From: Hyphomicrobiales bacterium
GTDB taxonomy: Bacteria; Pseudomonadota; Alphaproteobacteria; Rhizobiales; Rhizobiaceae
Reading direction: 5' to 3'
Assembly: GCA_900469445.1 (NCBI GenBank)
Contig: UBXM01000015.1
Span: forward strand, 1 to 63,299
DNA: 63,299 bases
Shown here: positions 43,235-52,838 of the stretch, in pieces
Layout: each line of letters opens with the position of its first letter
Position numbering within the stretch: position 1 is the stretch's first letter
The notes under the pieces: model-generated
Database searches by the model: none
Seen by the model: only the letters and a program-made list of their open reading frames with translations
Told to the model about the DNA's origin: nothing
Made by a program: the position numbers and the translations under genes

Positions 43235-43612
43235 CTAAACCAGACAGGTGCGGATGCCCTCGAGTAGCGCCCCTGGAGCATGGGGTTTTGGAATGAACCT
43301 TTCGGCGAACGGGAGATCGCTTTCCGTAAATGACCAGTTGGCCGACGTCAGAATGATACGGATTGGCGGCCACCGATCACGAATTAGCCGCGCTAGCTTC
43401 ATCCCCTCTGAGGCGGAGGAGAGGTCAATGTCGGTCACCACGAGGCGGATATCCGGCTGAGTTTCAAGTAGGGTCATTGCCTGAGGAGCGTCCTCGGCCT
43501 CGAAGACCTCGTAGCCGGCCGCCTCGAGCTCCTCGACAATCAAATATCGTAATACGGGTTCGTCTTCCACAACAAGAATGGCTTTGGCCTGTGGCATAAC
43601 GTTCGCGCTCAT
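43235..43612 (-). CDS. Single-domain response regulator (receiver)
   Basis: A 125-residue CheY-like receiver: acidic pair in ILVVEDEPVLRYL, phospho-acceptor Asp in LVVTDIDLSS, Ser in ILTSANW and Lys in FIPKPHAPGALLEGI. No output domain, so it relays phosphate or binds a partner. An ATG at 43597 is an alternative start. No kinase is adjacent. Confidence 0.88.
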   Translation of the reverse strand: MSANVMPQAKAILVVEDEPVLRYLIVEELEAAGYEVFEAEDAPQAMTLLETQPDIRLVVTDIDLSSASEGMKLARLIRDRWPPIRIILTSANWSFTESDLPFAERFIPKPHAPGALLEGIRTCLV

Positions 43613-43642
43613 CGGTTACTCGGTACGGTATCGTACACTCTG

Positions 43643-43667
43643 AACTGGTTGCGGTAACGTCCGTTCC
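43643..43667 (-). promoter_or_regulatory. Weak EcfG-type promoter candidate
   Basis: Minus strand reads GGAAC, 16 bases, AGTT, 31 bases upstream of the receiver gene. Loose match only. Confidence 0.35.
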
Positions 43668-44061
43668 CTCTGTTGTCAAAATAAATGATGAGGTTCAGGC
43701 TCATACTTTGTGTGAGACAGTCGATTTCAACCAGGGGTGCCAGCCATGGAGGCGGCTAAACTGGTTACCGATCCTGGCGCTGGTCCTGCTTTTTCGATAT
43801 AGACTTGACGGAGTTCGTATTGCGACTACCATTACGGGAGGCGCCGCCGTCTGTTCCGGCAATACAACGCCGCGCGCAGAAACCTAATATGCCGCTGATT
43901 CCCATGCGGCAGCCATGGCGTTCGACCGCGGTATCCCGATTACCATGCAGGTTATCAACGTCACGCCCCCTGTCACGGACGAGATGATCGTCAGCTTCAG
44001 AGCCGGTCGGGTAATCCTCTAAATCGAGGCTCAGCGACCGGCGAAGGGCGCTGAGCGGCAA
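43668..44061. other. Gene-free stretch
   Basis: About 390 bases. A plus-strand stretch near 43915-44022 encodes a protein-like 40-residue tail (ITMQVINVTPPVTDEMIVSF) without a full gene; perhaps a relic. Confidence 0.35.
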
Positions 44062-44261
44062 TCAGAGGATCGTCACATTTTCGGCCTTGGATTTGCCGGT
44101 TTTGCGATCTTGTCCGACGTCGAAACTTACCTTCTGCCCTTCAGACAAAGATCCACCAAAGCCAATAGAATATGGACAAATACGTCCGGGCCGCCATTGT
44201 CCGGGGTGATGAAGCCAAAGCCCTTGTCCTGCGCGAAGAATTTGACGGTACCGGTTGCCAT
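44062..44261 (-). pseudogene. Cold-shock protein gene broken by a frameshift
   Basis: The N-terminal frame from ATG 44261 reads [20 protein letters not shown] and [10 protein letters not shown], a CspA-type OB fold with both RNA-binding motifs. After FVHI the frame shifts, and [20 protein letters not shown] and AENVTIL continue in another frame. In intact form such proteins melt RNA structure in the cold. A second broken csp is at 46114. Confidence 0.85.
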
Positions 44262-44513
44262 AGTGTCCTCGTTGATTGAATACGACTTTGTTTTCATATC
44301 GGCCGGTCCCGCCGCTCACTAGGACAAAGGGCTATGCAGACAACTCTGCTCGCGCAGCTTATGGGCCCCCTTCGTCAAGCTTTCTCACGATTAATAATCC
44401 TGGCAGGGTGCTTCCATATGTTCGGCCTCTAATGATCGGTTCTTTGCCAAAGGCCCTCGTGAAAGCCATGCTCATTGGTCCCTTTCAAAACTGCGCATAC
44501 AGACGATGCAGCG

Positions 44514-44750
44514 CTATTGATTTAAGGGAAGAACCTGGAGACCTTCGCCGGATCCGGGAAAAGACACATCTTTGAACAACCGTGATACCAGGCGCGGTCG
44601 TAATCCCTGTCTCTCGTCAATGAGAAGATATGACAGCCTCTTTATTTCGATTGTGATCACGCCAGCATCGTCATGGCGCCGGTAATTGCTCAGGCCTATC
44701 CTGAGGAAGCCGTTCTCAACCGCCCAGGCGGCTATCATATCCGCGTTCAT
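44514..44750 (-). CDS. Hypothetical protein, 78 aa
   Basis: A soluble protein (MNADMIAAWAVENGFLRIGL) with a beta strand pair (VITIEIKRLSYLLIDE) and a C-terminal FKDVSFPGSGEGL. No family recognised, although the composition is protein-like throughout. Confidence 0.55.
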   Translation of the reverse strand: MNADMIAAWAVENGFLRIGLSNYRRHDDAGVITIEIKRLSYLLIDERQGLRPRLVSRLFKDVSFPGSGEGLQVLPLNQ

Positions 44751-45143
44751 TAAGGTCCTGCCGTAAGAGATAAGAACGCGGACTTCTCAATCGCGCTCGA
44801 GCAAATCGCTCTGCAGCTGCAGAGGTACCGCATCTCTCAAGCCGTCACCTAACGAAATCGGTGTCACCTCGCTGTTCTTGCCCCCCTGTTGCGAAAAAGA
44901 CTCGCCGCGCGATGATTCGTCCCGCAAACCGTAAACCGGAGACCCACTCGCTCCTCGCCACCGTCCGCCTCGCTGACCAGGAGGTGCCGGTTCCGGCCAG
45001 CTTTACAGATAAAACGACCACATTCGACCCCTGCGATGAACACAAGAGCGAACCTCGCAGTAGAGGAGGGCGTCCCTCTGCCGCAAACTCACGCTAGGTG
45101 CTTGGCGACATCGACAAACCGTGCGCATCAAAAAGGACCGGCA
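44751..45143. other. Gene-free stretch
   Basis: About 390 bases with short overlapping frames on both strands; nothing supportable. Confidence 0.35.
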
Positions 45144-45341
45144 GTGGGCTGGAAAACTCCGAAATTCGAATACGTTGATGGCTACAAGTTCGTAGAAACC
45201 GACGGGCGGACGTTCAGGGTCTATGACGGATCCGACGAGGTCAGCGAGGATTTCCCATATTTTGGTGAGGCTGCGGCATATGCAGGATCTCTCCGCCCGC
45301 GCAATGCGCAGATATCAAGCAATCCTGGTCCACGTTCCTAA
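45144..45341 (+). CDS. Small hypothetical protein, 65 aa
   Basis: GTG start with AAAAGGA upstream. Aromatic and acidic (FEYVDGYKFVETDGRTFRVY, then DFPYFGEAAAYAGS). No family recognised. Confidence 0.45.
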   Translation: MGWKTPKFEYVDGYKFVETDGRTFRVYDGSDEVSEDFPYFGEAAAYAGSLRPRNAQISSNPGPRS

Positions 45342-45446
45342 CCTAAGGACCTGCTAAGGCGATACGATGTTTGGCCTCTATATTTCTGAGACGGTTCGAG
45401 GTCTCTCTCCGTGGAAACCTTTGATGACAGCGGCGCGAACGCGCGT

Positions 45447-45686
45447 CTACTGCTGATCTGAATTACGCAACATACCCTGCCGATAATCTTCGGTGTCCTG
45501 CGCGTGCTCTGAAGAAGAATCATTGGCCTGGACAACTTCGATGGCGCGATACGCTTCGAGAAGTGCGGTGAAAGTGCCGGGCGTCTCGAGTGCGCCGCCA
45601 GCCTGGTCGAAGTTCTTTTCGACTATATCTGACATCTTCGCCACGACGTAGGCCTTGGCAGCTTTTAGTTTGTCTTCACGATCCAC
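45447..45686 (-). CDS. Small helical hypothetical protein, 79 aa
   Basis: GTG start (MDREDKLKAAKAYVVAKMSD). Charged helices and an acidic, Gln-rich end. No family recognised; composition typical of cytoplasmic stress-related small proteins. Confidence 0.5.
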   Translation of the reverse strand: MDREDKLKAAKAYVVAKMSDIVEKNFDQAGGALETPGTFTALLEAYRAIEVVQANDSSSEHAQDTEDYRQGMLRNSDQQ

Positions 45687-46113
45687 GATAGCCCTCCATG
45701 GCTAGCCTGATTGTTTTCGTGTCCCTCTGCAAGACCTAACGGGAGACGACTATGTTGTAAACAAGGCGTCACTCCAACTTTGGAAGCCGCATATACTGGC
45801 ATCTCAGCCTTAACGTTAGAAATTGGCCGTTCCCGTTCCACGCTTCCAAGATGCCTCACCTCGCCCTTGACGCCAGGCCCACAACCTCAAGACAAACTGC
45901 GGCCTGGAGGCGTGTTTTCGCCTTCTGGAATCAAAGGTTAACCTTCCGCCCGGCGGTCCGAATATTCACGTTAGCGATCTTTTGCTTCCAGAGGTCTGTC
46001 TGCCGCGCGATTGGCACCGCGCCTTAAGCGAACTCCTCTCTCAAAAATTGTCGGTTTTCCGCTGCGTGGTGCTCGCTTCGCAGTCCCATACTCTTGCTTT
46101 GAAAGGGTTCATT
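45687..46113. other. Upstream region of the cold-shock gene
   Basis: About 430 bases without a gene. The last 150 bases could be the long leader typical of cold-shock mRNAs, but I cannot show a structure by eye. Confidence 0.35.
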
Positions 46114-46323
46114 ATGTCCACTGGGACAGTAAAATGGTTCAATTCCACCAAGGGCTTCGGCTGCATCCAGCCTGACAATGGCGGCGCTGACGCCTTCGTT
46201 CATATCTCGGCTGTCGAACGCGCTGGAATGCGCTAGCTCGTTGAAGGTCAGAAGATTGTCTTCGAACTCGAGCGCGACATGAAGTCGAGCAAGATGTCGG
46301 CCTGTAATCTGCAGTCTGCTTAG
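46114..46323 (+). pseudogene. Cold-shock protein gene with an in-frame stop
   Basis: The frame [20 protein letters not shown] continues [20 protein letters not shown] to a TAG at 46234-46236, then in the same frame LVEGQKIVFELERDMKSSKM to a second TAG at 46321. The full length (69 codons plus stop) matches CspA. A single nonsense codon in the middle cuts the OB fold after the third strand. Unless the stop is read through, the protein is non-functional. Confidence 0.85.
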
Positions 46324-46770
46324 TGGATATCTGCTTCCCTTTGACCACGGATGTACTGGCACTTCCGGAAGCAGTTATCAGTTTTGAGGCCAGGCTCCTA
46401 AGCCTTTATGAGCTTAGAGGTTGTCCGCCAGGGGACTGCCTAAGTCACTCCGACCCAGCAGCATTGGGCCAAGGGGTCGGGCAAAATCACACGAAAATGA
46501 TGCGTGAGGATTGCGCGCAATATCCCTCCAAAGGAGTTGCTAGCTCCACAAGGCGCGGTTCGCCAATCCGAACGCAGTATATCGCGAGAGCAGATGAGCA
46601 CCGCTTTTGCATGGCAACAGCTATCTTTTGTTGCGGAAAAAGGCGAGTGCGGGCAGCATACTTGGGTCGTGCGCGGCCGAAACCCTGCTTGGATAATCGT
46701 CGCCACCCCTACTCAGCGTCTTTCGCTGAGCGAGGAGGGGCAGCGAAGGGATCTCGGCCGCGCGACTGCT
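46324..46770. other. Gene-free stretch
   Basis: Nearly 450 bases downstream of katE. Frames on both strands lack homology. A short hairpin lies near 46718-46736 but has no T-tract. Confidence 0.35.
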
Positions 46771-48921
46771 TCAGTTGTGCGGCGTAGACGCCTTGCCAAG
46801 CTTGAGCGCAGGTTCCCGTGCCCAGACCCGAAGCTTGCCGAGTTCGGCAACGAATGCGGCGAGCCCTTCGTCGCCAGGCATGATGATCGTCCCTTCGTCG
46901 AGATCATCGGCAATCCCCGCTTTGACGAGAAGCAAAAAGGCGCTCTCGTCGTAGCCAATGAACTTGCAGTGTTGAAACGCGTCGGCGACGAAGTCTCTCG
47001 CAGTGGCCTCCTTGACGAGATCCTCAACGGCGGCAGGCGAAGCGAGGACGGCGACGGCGTCGAACAGCACCGACGGACCACCGTCGATCATGTGCTGAGC
47101 CTCTATCCGGGATCCATCGGACGCGGTCACCCCACCAACCTTCGGCGCGATGAGCTCGACCACGGCCTTCTCGTTCTCGACCGCGGTCTTCAGCCCCTTG
47201 AGAAGCTTCGCGTCTACACCGTCCGTCACCAGCACGCCCAGCTTGCGACCCTCGAACCGCTTGGGTCCTCGTTCGACGATGCTGAGGGCCGGGGACGGCT
47301 CCAGATCCTGGCGCGTCGGCATGGCGGCGTCCGCGGCCTTCGGCATGGTCTGAATGCCGAGCTTCTGGGCGACCGTGATGGCGAGCGTCTCGTCGATATT
47401 GAGCAGATGCGATATCATCCGTTCGCGGATGGCGACCGTCTCAACCTTGCTTAACTCGAAGGTGAGCGCCATCGCGATGTGCCGCTGCTCCGGCGGCGTC
47501 TGGCTGAGGAAAAATTGGCGTGCCTGGCTGTAGTGGTCAGCAAAACTCTCCGGACGCAGCCGCACCTTCTGGCCATTTTCCTGGGCGGGGAAGTGGCGAT
47601 AGCCCCTTGATGGCGACTCCCGCGGGCCTTCACCGAACGAATTCGGCTGGTAGTTCACCCGACCGACAGGGTTGCGCATCGCCATGTGCCCGTCCTGCTG
47701 GAAGTTGTGGAAGGGACACTTCGGCGCGTTTATCGGCAGGTGCGTGAAGTTCGGGCCGCCAAGGCGCTTGAGCTGGGTATCCAGGTAAGAGAAGTTCCGA
47801 CCCTGCAGAAGCGGGTCATTACTGAAATCGATCCCCGGCGGCACGTTCTGCGTCATGAACGCGACCTGCTCGGTCTCCGCGAAGAAGTTGTCCGGCATGC
47901 GGTCGAGTACAAGACGGCCGATCGGCTTCACGGGCAGGATCTCTTCGGGGATGATCTTTGTCGGATCCAGGACGTCGAAATCGAAGCTGTCAGCAAACTC
48001 CTGATCGAAGAGCTGTACGCAGAGTTCCCATTCCGGGAAGTCGCCGGACTGGATAGACTGCCAAAGATCGCGGCGATGGAAGTCGGGATCGGCGCCGTTG
48101 ATCTTGACCGCCTCGTTCCACGCGACCGACTGCAGGCCGAGCTTCGGCTTCCAGTGGAACTTGACGAACGTGGACTCGTCCTTCTCGTTGACGAAGCGGA
48201 AGGTGTGGACGCCGAAGCCTTCCATGAAGCGGAAGGAACGCGGAATGGTTCGGTCGGACATGATCCACATGACCATGTGCATACTTTCCGGCGTCAGGCT
48301 GATAAAATCCCAGAAATTGTCGTGGGCGGTCTGCGCCTGCGGAAAGGCCCGGTCCGGCTCCTGCTTTGCGGCATGGACCATGTCCGGGAATTTGATCGCG
48401 TCCTGGATGAAGAAGACCGGGATGTTGTTGCCGACGAGGTCCCAGTTGCCTTCCTGCGTATAGAACTTCACGGCGAAGCCTCGGACGTCGCGGGCGAGGT
48501 CGGCGGAACCCTTGTTGCCCGCCACCGTGGAGAAGCGAACGAAGACGGGGGTCTTCTCGCCTGCGCGCTGGAAGATGTCGGCTCGGGTCACGTCCGACAA
48601 GGATTCGTAGGTCTCGAAGAAGCCATGGGCGCCGTATCCACGGGCATGCACCACGCGCTCGGGAATTCGCTCGTGGTCGAAATGGAAGATCTTCTCGCGA
48701 AAATGGAAATCGTCGACCAGAAGGGGACCACGCGCGCCGACGCGAAGCGAGTTCTGGTCGTCTGCTACCGGACCGCCCTGCGAGGTGGTCAGCAAGTCGT
48801 CGCCGTCCTCGGCGACCTGGTGAAGCTCGCCACCCGCGCCGCGGTGAAGCTGCTGATCATGGATGGTAACGGTGTCGCTAAATGTGGTCGAGCCCGAAGC
48901 TCGTGTCGTACGCTTTGCCAT
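46771..48921 (-). CDS. katE: Large-subunit catalase (KatE/HPII type)
   Basis: A 716-residue monofunctional haem catalase. The catalytic His is in [12 protein letters not shown], the distal Asn in VGNNIPVFF, and the haem-ligand Tyr in RNFSYLDTQ. From about residue 570 comes the extra flavodoxin/DJ-1-like domain of HPII enzymes ([20 protein letters not shown]). It dismutates hydrogen peroxide in the cytoplasm. Last gene of the stress operon DUF3597-DUF892-katE; a hairpin lies between it and the DUF892 gene. Confidence 0.96.
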   Translation of the reverse strand: MAKRTTRASGSTTFSDTVTIHDQQLHRGAGGELHQVAEDGDDLLTTSQGGPVADDQNSLRVGARGPLLVDDFHFREKIFHFDHERIPERVVHARGYGAHGFFETYESLSDVTRADIFQRAGEKTPVFVRFSTVAGNKGSADLARDVRGFAVKFYTQEGNWDLVGNNIPVFFIQDAIKFPDMVHAAKQEPDRAFPQAQTAHDNFWDFISLTPESMHMVMWIMSDRTIPRSFRFMEGFGVHTFRFVNEKDESTFVKFHWKPKLGLQSVAWNEAVKINGADPDFHRRDLWQSIQSGDFPEWELCVQLFDQEFADSFDFDVLDPTKIIPEEILPVKPIGRLVLDRMPDNFFAETEQVAFMTQNVPPGIDFSNDPLLQGRNFSYLDTQLKRLGGPNFTHLPINAPKCPFHNFQQDGHMAMRNPVGRVNYQPNSFGEGPRESPSRGYRHFPAQENGQKVRLRPESFADHYSQARQFFLSQTPPEQRHIAMALTFELSKVETVAIRERMISHLLNIDETLAITVAQKLGIQTMPKAADAAMPTRQDLEPSPALSIVERGPKRFEGRKLGVLVTDGVDAKLLKGLKTAVENEKAVVELIAPKVGGVTASDGSRIEAQHMIDGGPSVLFDAVAVLASPAAVEDLVKEATARDFVADAFQHCKFIGYDESAFLLLVKAGIADDLDEGTIIMPGDEGLAAFVAELGKLRVWAREPALKLGKASTPHN

Positions 48922-48952
48922 GTTTGTCCCCGATGAGTGTGACCTGATGTTG

Positions 48953-48979
48953 AAAGGCCGCCCTGGTGGGACGGCCCTT
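48953..48979 (-). terminator. Hairpin between the DUF892 and katE genes
   Basis: A 10-bp GC-rich stem with one bulge and loop ACCA; the following sequence on the minus strand is TTCAAC. It may partly terminate transcription or shield the mRNA end, lowering katE relative to the upstream genes. Confidence 0.35.
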
Positions 48980-48996
48980 CAAGTGCTGCAGGTTGA

Positions 48997-49500
48997 TCAG
49001 GCTGCCTTGCTTTTGCCCTTGGCGTTCGCGGAAGCCTTCGCGAGCTGCGTCAGCTTTTCATCCGTCGTCTTTTCCTCGGCGAGGTTGGCCTCAAGGAGCG
49101 GTACCGCGTCCTTCAGACCCAGCTGATTGGCCCATTCGATGAGGGTGCCGTAGCGGGCGATCTCGTAGTGTTCGACCGCCTGCGCGGAAGAGATCAGGCC
49201 TGCGTCGAGAGCCGGCGACTCTTTGAACTCCTCGATGATCTCCTCGCCTTCGGAGATGATGCCCTGGATCGCTTCGCAGGTCTTGCCGCGCGCCGGCTTG
49301 CCGAGCAGTTCGAAGATCTGCTCGAGACGTTCAATCTGACCCTGGGTCTCATCGCGATGCTGAAGGAAGCCGGCCTTGCCTTCTTCCGACTGTGCGGCGC
49401 GTGCCATCTTAGGAAGCGCCTTCAGGATCTGCTTCTCAGCGAAATAGATGTCCTTGAGCGTGTCGAGGAACAGGTCGTCAAGTGTCTTGGTGGCTGCCAT
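48997..49500 (-). CDS. Ferritin-like DUF892 protein (YciE type)
   Basis: A 167-residue four-helix bundle (LDDLFLDTLKDIYFAEKQIL, HRDETQGQIERLEQIF, AVEHYEIARYGTLIEW). Glu/His residues typical of di-iron ferritin-like proteins are present. YciE-type proteins are induced by osmotic and general stress; activity unknown. Middle gene of the EcfG-type operon. Confidence 0.9.
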   Translation of the reverse strand: MAATKTLDDLFLDTLKDIYFAEKQILKALPKMARAAQSEEGKAGFLQHRDETQGQIERLEQIFELLGKPARGKTCEAIQGIISEGEEIIEEFKESPALDAGLISSAQAVEHYEIARYGTLIEWANQLGLKDAVPLLEANLAEEKTTDEKLTQLAKASANAKGKSKAA

Positions 49501-49545
49501 TTCATTTCTTCCTTGTTGATGATAGTGACGTAGAGAATGCTGCGA

Positions 49546-50031
49546 TCAGTCGAGCAGTTCGGCCGGAACCTTGCCGCCGTTTTCCGCCAGCTTCTTCATG
49601 AGCGCCTTGTGAATGAAGGTGTTCATCTTAGCGCTGTCGTGGGCATCGCCGGAATAACCGAGTTCCTGTGCCAGCTCCTTGCGCTCCTCAAGGCTCGCGT
49701 CCATACCGAGAGCTTTCATCAGGTCGACGATCGAGTGGCGCCAGTCGAGCTTCTGGCCCGACTTCGTAGCCGCCTCGTTGAGGATGGATCCGACGTCCAC
49801 GGAAACGGCGGAAGTCATGCCGGATGACGGACCCGGGGTCGGGGTCGAGTGTGACGAGGTTGCGGCTGGAGTGGCCTGACTAGGCGGCGTCGAAGACGTC
49901 TCGACACTTGCGGAGGTCGGCGCCGCCGGAGAAGCTGGGGACGAGGCGGCGGGCGGAGTAGACGCGTGGGGGTCTGGCGCAGCATTTGCTTCGCCAAAGA
50001 TCGCGTGCTTGATGCGGTCGAAAATGCTCAT
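49546..50031 (-). CDS. DUF3597 protein
   Basis: A 161-residue protein: N-terminal MSIFDRIKHAIFGEANA, a Pro/Ser/Ala/Thr-rich linker (residues 20-75) and the C-terminal DUF3597 domain (SGQKLDWRHSIVDLMKALGM, AQELGYSGDAHDSAKMN), which has a peptidoglycan-hydrolase-like helical look. Start at ATG 50031, with GGAGAG upstream. First gene after the EcfG-type promoter. Confidence 0.88.
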   Translation of the reverse strand: MSIFDRIKHAIFGEANAAPDPHASTPPAASSPASPAAPTSASVETSSTPPSQATPAATSSHSTPTPGPSSGMTSAVSVDVGSILNEAATKSGQKLDWRHSIVDLMKALGMDASLEERKELAQELGYSGDAHDSAKMNTFIHKALMKKLAENGGKVPAELLD

Positions 50032-50152
50032 ACTCTCTCCTGGTATGCGGACTGAGAACGCTCGATTTGACTCGTGCGCCGCGGAACCAAGGAACCGGGA
50101 TGCGCGAATATGGATCCGAGAGTTGACGATCACGTGTCCGTGATGGGCGTAT

Positions 50153-50177
50153 AACGCGACCACGGCCTGGTAGTTCC
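50153..50177 (-). promoter_or_regulatory. EcfG/RpoE2-type promoter of the DUF3597-DUF892-katE operon
   Basis: Minus strand reads GGAAC, 16 bases, CGTT, a perfect match, giving a leader of about 115 bases. Confidence 0.8.
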
Positions 50178-50395
50178 GTCCATCTTCTGTCTCGGACCCT
50201 GCTGTCCGTGTTATAGGGAGCTAGCAAGATATGAACTGCCGCGAGCTATCAGGTGACCCGACCAATATGCAATGTGCAGGGCTAAGGGCCGAGTGAAGAA
50301 AGTCGGCACCAGCTAGCAACGCTTTCGGGATGACGTCAGCACGCGCATCGATCTGAGGATAAGAGCAACAGAACATATCGTCATGGTCCATGACG

Positions 50396-50420
50396 GGAAC
50401 CTAATGTCCGCCGCCACGTT
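50396..50420 (+). promoter_or_regulatory. EcfG/RpoE2-type promoter for the membrane protein at 50462
   Basis: Reads GGAAC, 16 bases, CGTT, a perfect match 42 bases upstream of the start codon. Confidence 0.8.
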
Positions 50421-50461
50421 GCTGCCGCAATCACAACACCGTGAGTAGCGAGGAAACAATC

Positions 50462-51370
50462 ATGACCGAACCTGTCACCGTCGCACAGCTGCATACACGC
50501 AGCGCAGATCCATACATAAACGCGGCCTATAACAAGGTGTCCTGGGGCGCGATCTTCGCCGCTGTCGCTTTGGCCCTCACAGTCCACATCCTGCTTAATC
50601 TTCTTGGCGTTGGCATTGGCGCGGCTGTCATCGATCCGGCCTCGAACGACACACCAGCCGCGAGCACGCTGTCGATTGGTAGCGCAGTCTGGTTCTTGGC
50701 GAGCGGCATTATCGCCGCCTTCGTTGGCGGTTATGTAGCAAGCCGCCTTTCGGGCCGGCCGCTTCGCTCGACGGGTGCGCTCCATGGAATGATCTCGTGG
50801 GCTGTCACGACTCTCGTCGTCGTCTACCTCCTGACGACTTCGATCGGCGCAATTATCGGCGGCGCTTTCAGCGGCTTGGGTGGTATCGTCTCGAGCGTGA
50901 GCTCGACTGCTGCGACCGCCGCTACGACCGCAGCACCTTCGATCGCCACTGCCGCCGATCCCATGGCTGGCATCGAGCAGAGCATCCGCGATGCGAGCGG
51001 AGGCAACGATCCGGCAGCACTTCGCGATACGGCAGTAGCATCGATGAAGGCTATGCTGACAGGCGACCAGGCCCAGATCGAGGAGGCTCGCACCCGCTCG
51101 GCTGAAGCCCTTGCGCGCGCTCAGAACATCCCGGTCGAACAGGCTCGCCAGCAGGTTCAGCAGTATGAGACCCAATATCGTCAGTCGGTGGAGGAGGCCA
51201 AGAAGCAGGCAGCGGAAGCTGCTCAGGTTGCTGCAACAGCTGTTGCGACCGGCGCCATCGTCGCGTTCATCGCTCTGGCAGTCGGTGCCATCGCTGCTTG
51301 GATCGGTGGTGCGGTTGGTACGACCCACGTGAGCCGCGATGACGAACTGCAGGCTACGCGTCCGCGATAA
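50462..51370 (+). CDS. Stress-induced membrane protein, 302 aa
   Basis: Start at ATG 50462 with GAGGAAA upstream. Four or more membrane helices: VSWGAIFAAVALALTVHILL, the Gly-rich FLASGIIAAFVGGYVASRL, VTTLVVVYLLTTSIGA and AIVAFIALAVGAIAAWIGG. Between them lies an Ala/Thr/Gln-rich helical segment (residues 150-260). The family is common in rhizobia; function unknown. Behind a perfect EcfG-type promoter, with its own terminator. Confidence 0.8.
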   Translation: MTEPVTVAQLHTRSADPYINAAYNKVSWGAIFAAVALALTVHILLNLLGVGIGAAVIDPASNDTPAASTLSIGSAVWFLASGIIAAFVGGYVASRLSGRPLRSTGALHGMISWAVTTLVVVYLLTTSIGAIIGGAFSGLGGIVSSVSSTAATAATTAAPSIATAADPMAGIEQSIRDASGGNDPAALRDTAVASMKAMLTGDQAQIEEARTRSAEALARAQNIPVEQARQQVQQYETQYRQSVEEAKKQAAEAAQVAATAVATGAIVAFIALAVGAIAAWIGGAVGTTHVSRDDELQATRPR

Positions 51371-51394
51371 AAGCTGAAAATGCTTTCAAGATAG

Positions 51395-51422
51395 CGGGCG
51401 CTTTGGCGCCCGTTTTCATTTT
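51395..51422 (+). terminator. Rho-independent terminator
   Basis: Seven-bp GC stem (51395-51401 with 51406-51412), loop TTTG, then TTTTCATTTT. Confidence 0.85.
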
Positions 51423-51816
51423 CGTCTCCTGCCGGCTTAATTTATAAAGCGGTGCATTTGAGGTGAACTGCAATCGGCTAGTGCTGGGGTGTGACCAGCG
51501 GCGAGCTTCGCTTTTGTATCGTCATCCCCTTTGCGCAACGGCGAGATGTGAAGCGCGTTCTCAAGCTGCACTATGTCAAAGAAGGAATTCCAGAGCCCTC
51601 CGCTACGGCAGCCGACATCATGTCGGTCGTCGGCGGTGCTCTCGCACCCCATGACGGCGGCCAAGGTCGCATGACCTGAGAGGGCACCTCGCGCGCATTC
51701 GGTTGCGTATTGATGATCTCGAACGCAGTGCGCGTGGTTTCCTCAAACTTAGAGATACGCTCGGCCTGCCCAATGACTTCCTCCTGCGGTTTCTTGTTTG
51801 CGCTTAGGTCATGGGA
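51423..51816. other. Gene-free stretch
   Basis: About 390 bases. A minus-strand frame of some 75 codons (QEEVIGQAERISKFEETTRT) is protein-like but has no start codon; it could be a relic. Confidence 0.35.
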
Positions 51817-52668
51817 TCAGGAGCGGCAGGACAGCATTTCGGTATAACCGGAAAAGGCATCACACCCCTTCATGTCACCAGTGTCGAAGCCACGCTTGAA
51901 CCAGGCCACGCGCTGCTGCGAAGTTCCGTGATTGAACGATTCGGGCACGACGTAGCCCTGGCTACGCTTCTGCAGCGTGTCGTCGCCAATCTGCCGAGCA
52001 GCATTGAGAGCTTCTTCGAGATCGCCCCCTTCCAGCAACCCCTTCTGATCGGTGGGCTTGCCCCGGACACCGGCAAAACAATCTGCCTGCAACTCGACGC
52101 GCACGGACATCTGGTTCGCTTCGACCTCGCTCATTCTTTTCCGAGCTCCATTGAAACGAGGAAGAACGCTCAAGATGTTCTGGACGTGATGGCCAACCTC
52201 ATGCGCGACAACATAGGCCTCCGCGAAGTCTCCAGCGGCGTCAAACTGCTGGTCCAGCTGTCGGAAGGATATCGTATCGAGATAAGCCTTACGATCCTGT
52301 GGGCAGTAGAACGGACCGGAGGCAGATGAGGCAAAACCGCATGCAGACTGCACTTGCTTTAAAAACAGGACCAATGCCGGCTCCTGATAATCAGCACCAT
52401 TGGCTTTGAAGACCGCGTTCCACGTGTCCTCGGTCTCTGCAAGGACTGTTCTAACAAACGCAGTCGTCTCGTCATTTGCCGGCGTGCCGCCAGCCGTTTC
52501 CTGCTGAGTGCCGGGCAATTCCACTCCGCCCTCTGAGAGCAGCGTCAGTAGATTGATGCCGGTGATCCAGCAAACCATCAGGATCACGACGATACCGCCG
52601 ATACCCAACCCACCGCCACGAGCCCGCCACCAATCGGTATCCTGAAGCCACCGCCACGTGGACCTCAC
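51817..52668 (-). CDS. Neutral zinc metallopeptidase (YpfJ type)
   Basis: A 283-residue membrane-anchored metallopeptidase: N-terminal helix (GIGGIVVILMVCWITGINLL), then a catalytic domain with the HExxH zinc motif in VAHEVGHHVQN and the conserved ELQADCFAG. Family substrates are unknown. A perfect EcfG-type promoter lies upstream, back to back with one for the divergent gene at 52839. Confidence 0.9.
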   Translation of the reverse strand: MRSTWRWLQDTDWWRARGGGLGIGGIVVILMVCWITGINLLTLLSEGGVELPGTQQETAGGTPANDETTAFVRTVLAETEDTWNAVFKANGADYQEPALVLFLKQVQSACGFASSASGPFYCPQDRKAYLDTISFRQLDQQFDAAGDFAEAYVVAHEVGHHVQNILSVLPRFNGARKRMSEVEANQMSVRVELQADCFAGVRGKPTDQKGLLEGGDLEEALNAARQIGDDTLQKRSQGYVVPESFNHGTSQQRVAWFKRGFDTGDMKGCDAFSGYTEMLSCRS

Positions 52669-52759
52669 CTGCCTTGAGAACCCCTACGGTCTTCCAAGTT
52701 GTTCGACTGGCGACGACCCTTCCATCCCATGGCTCTTTCCTTTCGAATGACTCCGTGAA

Positions 52760-52784
52760 AACGGGGAATTGAGGCGTTCGTTCC
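52760..52784 (-). promoter_or_regulatory. EcfG/RpoE2-type promoter of the zinc metallopeptidase
   Basis: Minus strand reads GGAAC, 16 bases, CGTT, 92 bases upstream of the start codon. Confidence 0.75.
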
Positions 52785-52790
52785 GGAGTT

Positions 52791-52816
52791 GGAACTGACG
52801 TCCGTTCTGATGAGTT
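52791..52816 (+). promoter_or_regulatory. EcfG-type promoter candidate for the YqjD-like gene
   Basis: Reads GGAAC, 17 bases, AGTT (GGAAC-N19-TT), 23 bases before the start. Weak alone, but it is back to back with a perfect site on the other strand. Confidence 0.45.
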
Positions 52817-52838
52817 GTGGGGAAAACTGGAGAACGTC

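Noticed and set aside
46504..47454. A 316-codon plus-strand frame
   Set aside because: Most of it is antisense to the katE C-terminal domain; no homologue.
47686..48936. A 416-codon plus-strand frame
   Set aside because: Antisense shadow of katE without any domain.
51590..51810. Protein-like minus-strand frame after the zinc peptidase
   Set aside because: No start codon of any common type in frame and no homologue; left as a possible relic only.
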